A stretch of 13,596 nucleotides of DNA, from the NCBI GenBank assembly GCA_036381255.1, contig DASVDG010000122.1, positions 1 through 13,596 of the forward strand. Reading direction: 5' to 3'. A program made the translations under genes and the position numbers. Each line of letters opens with the position of its first letter. The stretch's first letter is position 1. Source of the stretch: CALBZE01 sp036381255. Its GTDB lineage: Bacteria; Gemmatimonadota; Gemmatimonadetes; Longimicrobiales; RSA9. The notes below the pieces were generated by a model. That model ran no database searches. It was not told where the DNA came from and saw nothing but the letters and a program-made list of their open reading frames with translations. This document shows positions 12,910-13,596 of the stretch, one piece after another.

Positions 12910-13023
12910 GACCGCTCCGCCGCGCGCCGGCCACGCGGGACGCGGCAGACCGCTCCGCCGCCCGCCCGCCACACTCGACGCGGCGGACGCTCCGCCGCCC
13001 ACGGCGACGCGGCGGCGAACACC
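12910..13023. repeat. Three imperfect 38-bp tandem repeats
   Basis: GACCGCTCCGCCGC starts at 12910 and 12948, and a copy lacking one C (GACGCTCCGCCGC) starts at 12986, an exact 38-base period. Each copy ends in a GACGCGGC-like segment. The block lies between the minisatellite and the VOC gene ribosome-binding site, within its leader or promoter region. No gene is supported between 12791 and 13044. Confidence 0.6.
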
Positions 13024-13044
13024 CTTCCGGCAAGGAGGCGAAGC

Positions 13045-13458
13045 ATGGACACCGCGGACACGTTCGGGCTGGGGAGGATCGGGCAGATCGCGCTCGTCGT
13101 GGACGACCTGGCGCGAGCGGCCGCGTTCTACCGCGACGTTCTCGGGTTGCGGTTCCTGTTCGACGTTCCAGGGCAGATGGCGTTTTTCGACTGCGACGGC
13201 GTCTGGTTGATGCTGGGGCTGCCGGAGGGCGGGGGCGGGCGGGAACCCGGCCGAGCGCAGCGGGAGCATCCGGGCTCGGTTCTGTACTTCGACGTCGGCG
13301 ACATCGGCGAGGCGCACGGGGTGCTGGAGGGGCGCGGGGTGGAGTTCCTGGCCGCGCCGCACCGCGTGGCGGACCTGGGGACGCACGAGCTGTGGATGGC
13401 GTTCTTCCGGGACCCCGACGGGCACACGCTGGCATTGCGGAGCCGGGTGGAAAAGTGA
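13045..13458 (+). CDS. VOC-superfamily (glyoxalase/dioxygenase-fold) protein
   Basis: A 137-residue single-chain VOC protein with two beta-alpha-beta-beta-beta modules, at about 11-59 and 77-133. IGQIALVVDDLARAAAFYRDVLGL (split over residues 12-35) is the classic opening, and the second module ends with FFRDPDGHTLAL (120-131). The fold serves glyoxalase I, extradiol dioxygenases, fosfomycin/bleomycin resistance proteins and many uncharacterised enzymes. The first metal-ligand His is replaced by Gln14 here, and Glu115 is a candidate acidic ligand, so no activity is assigned. ATG 13045 has AAGGAGG six bases upstream, which settles the start even though the frame stays open far upstream through the repeats. 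It diverges from marR across about 620 bases. Confidence 0.9.
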   Translation: MDTADTFGLGRIGQIALVVDDLARAAAFYRDVLGLRFLFDVPGQMAFFDCDGVWLMLGLPEGGGGREPGRAQREHPGSVLYFDVGDIGEAHGVLEGRGVEFLAAPHRVADLGTHELWMAFFRDPDGHTLALRSRVEK

Positions 13459-13537
13459 GCCGCGGCCCCCGTGGCGGGCGGCGGTGGCGCCGCCGCGGGG
13501 AGCAGGAGCGGCGTCGGGAAGAGGCACGGGGCGACGC

Positions 13538-13596
13538 ATGACCGGAGGCCCGGGGGCGGGCGCGGGGAGGGAGGCGACGCGGGGATGGGTCGCGGG
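13538..13596 (+). CDS. Possible 5' end of a further gene (partial)
   Basis: An ATG at 13538 opens a frame (MTGGPGAGAGREATRG) that runs to the window edge, 80 bases after the VOC gene. An in-frame-independent ATG at 13584 has a GGGAGGG-type site about ten bases upstream and could instead be the true start. The composition is low complexity and nothing is recognisable, so this is only a flag that a same-strand gene may begin here. Confidence 0.2.
   Translation, partial: MTGGPGAGAGREATRGWVA

Noticed and set aside
12469..13458. N-terminally extended VOC protein (329 residues) starting before the minisatellite
   Set aside because: The extra residues are only the translated 10-bp repeat, and the VOC domain has its own strong ribosome-binding site and ATG at 13045.

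Overview
This is a very GC-rich bacterial window with strong Shine-Dalgarno sites, tight gene packing and long spurious open frames on the antisense strands. The gene mix is chromosomal housekeeping plus accessory genes: coproheme decarboxylase, an NhaC-type antiporter, a trans-sulfuration enzyme, a cold-shock protein, a MarR regulator and an amine oxidase. Style and gene content resemble Gemmatimonadota or a similar high-GC soil lineage, but that is an inference. No rRNA, tRNA, CRISPR array or insertion sequence was seen.

Layout. 1-150 (-): 5' end of a Rossmann-fold NAD(P)-binding protein. 454-2089 (+): a promoter with a Fur-like palindrome, a 43-residue secreted mini-ORF that may be the remnant of a larger receptor gene, and a PepSY membrane protein. 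2034-2843 (-): HemQ, convergent with and overlapping the PepSY gene, so iron and haem genes sit tail to tail. 3008-3075: a 68-nt near-perfect hairpin in alternating purine-pyrimidine sequence. 3141-6005 (-): NhaC antiporter and a cystathionine gamma-synthase-family enzyme. 6157-6561 (+): a stand-alone SecD P1-head-like domain. 6859-7636 (-): cold-shock protein and a small two-helix membrane protein, separated by a clear terminator. 7936-9335 (+): two tandem DUF1990-type genes.

The most interesting gene is at 9410-10291 (-): a deiodinase/peroxiredoxin-like thioredoxin-fold protein with an in-frame TGA exactly where the family has its catalytic Cys or selenocysteine (FGSRT-TGA-P). A GGUC-capped stem-loop lies at the spacing expected of a bacterial SECIS element. 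I read it as a selenoprotein that standard gene calling would split into a truncated N-terminal piece and a separate hypothetical ORF.

To its right are an array of eight tiny TTC/TGC-loop hairpins (10372-10535), then a translationally coupled MarR regulator and sarcosine/N-methyltryptophan oxidase-like gene (12420-10667, -). A palindromic operator lies upstream of marR, followed by a 24-unit, 10-bp minisatellite (12551-12790), a 38-bp tandem repeat, and a divergent VOC/glyoxalase-fold gene (13045-13458, +).
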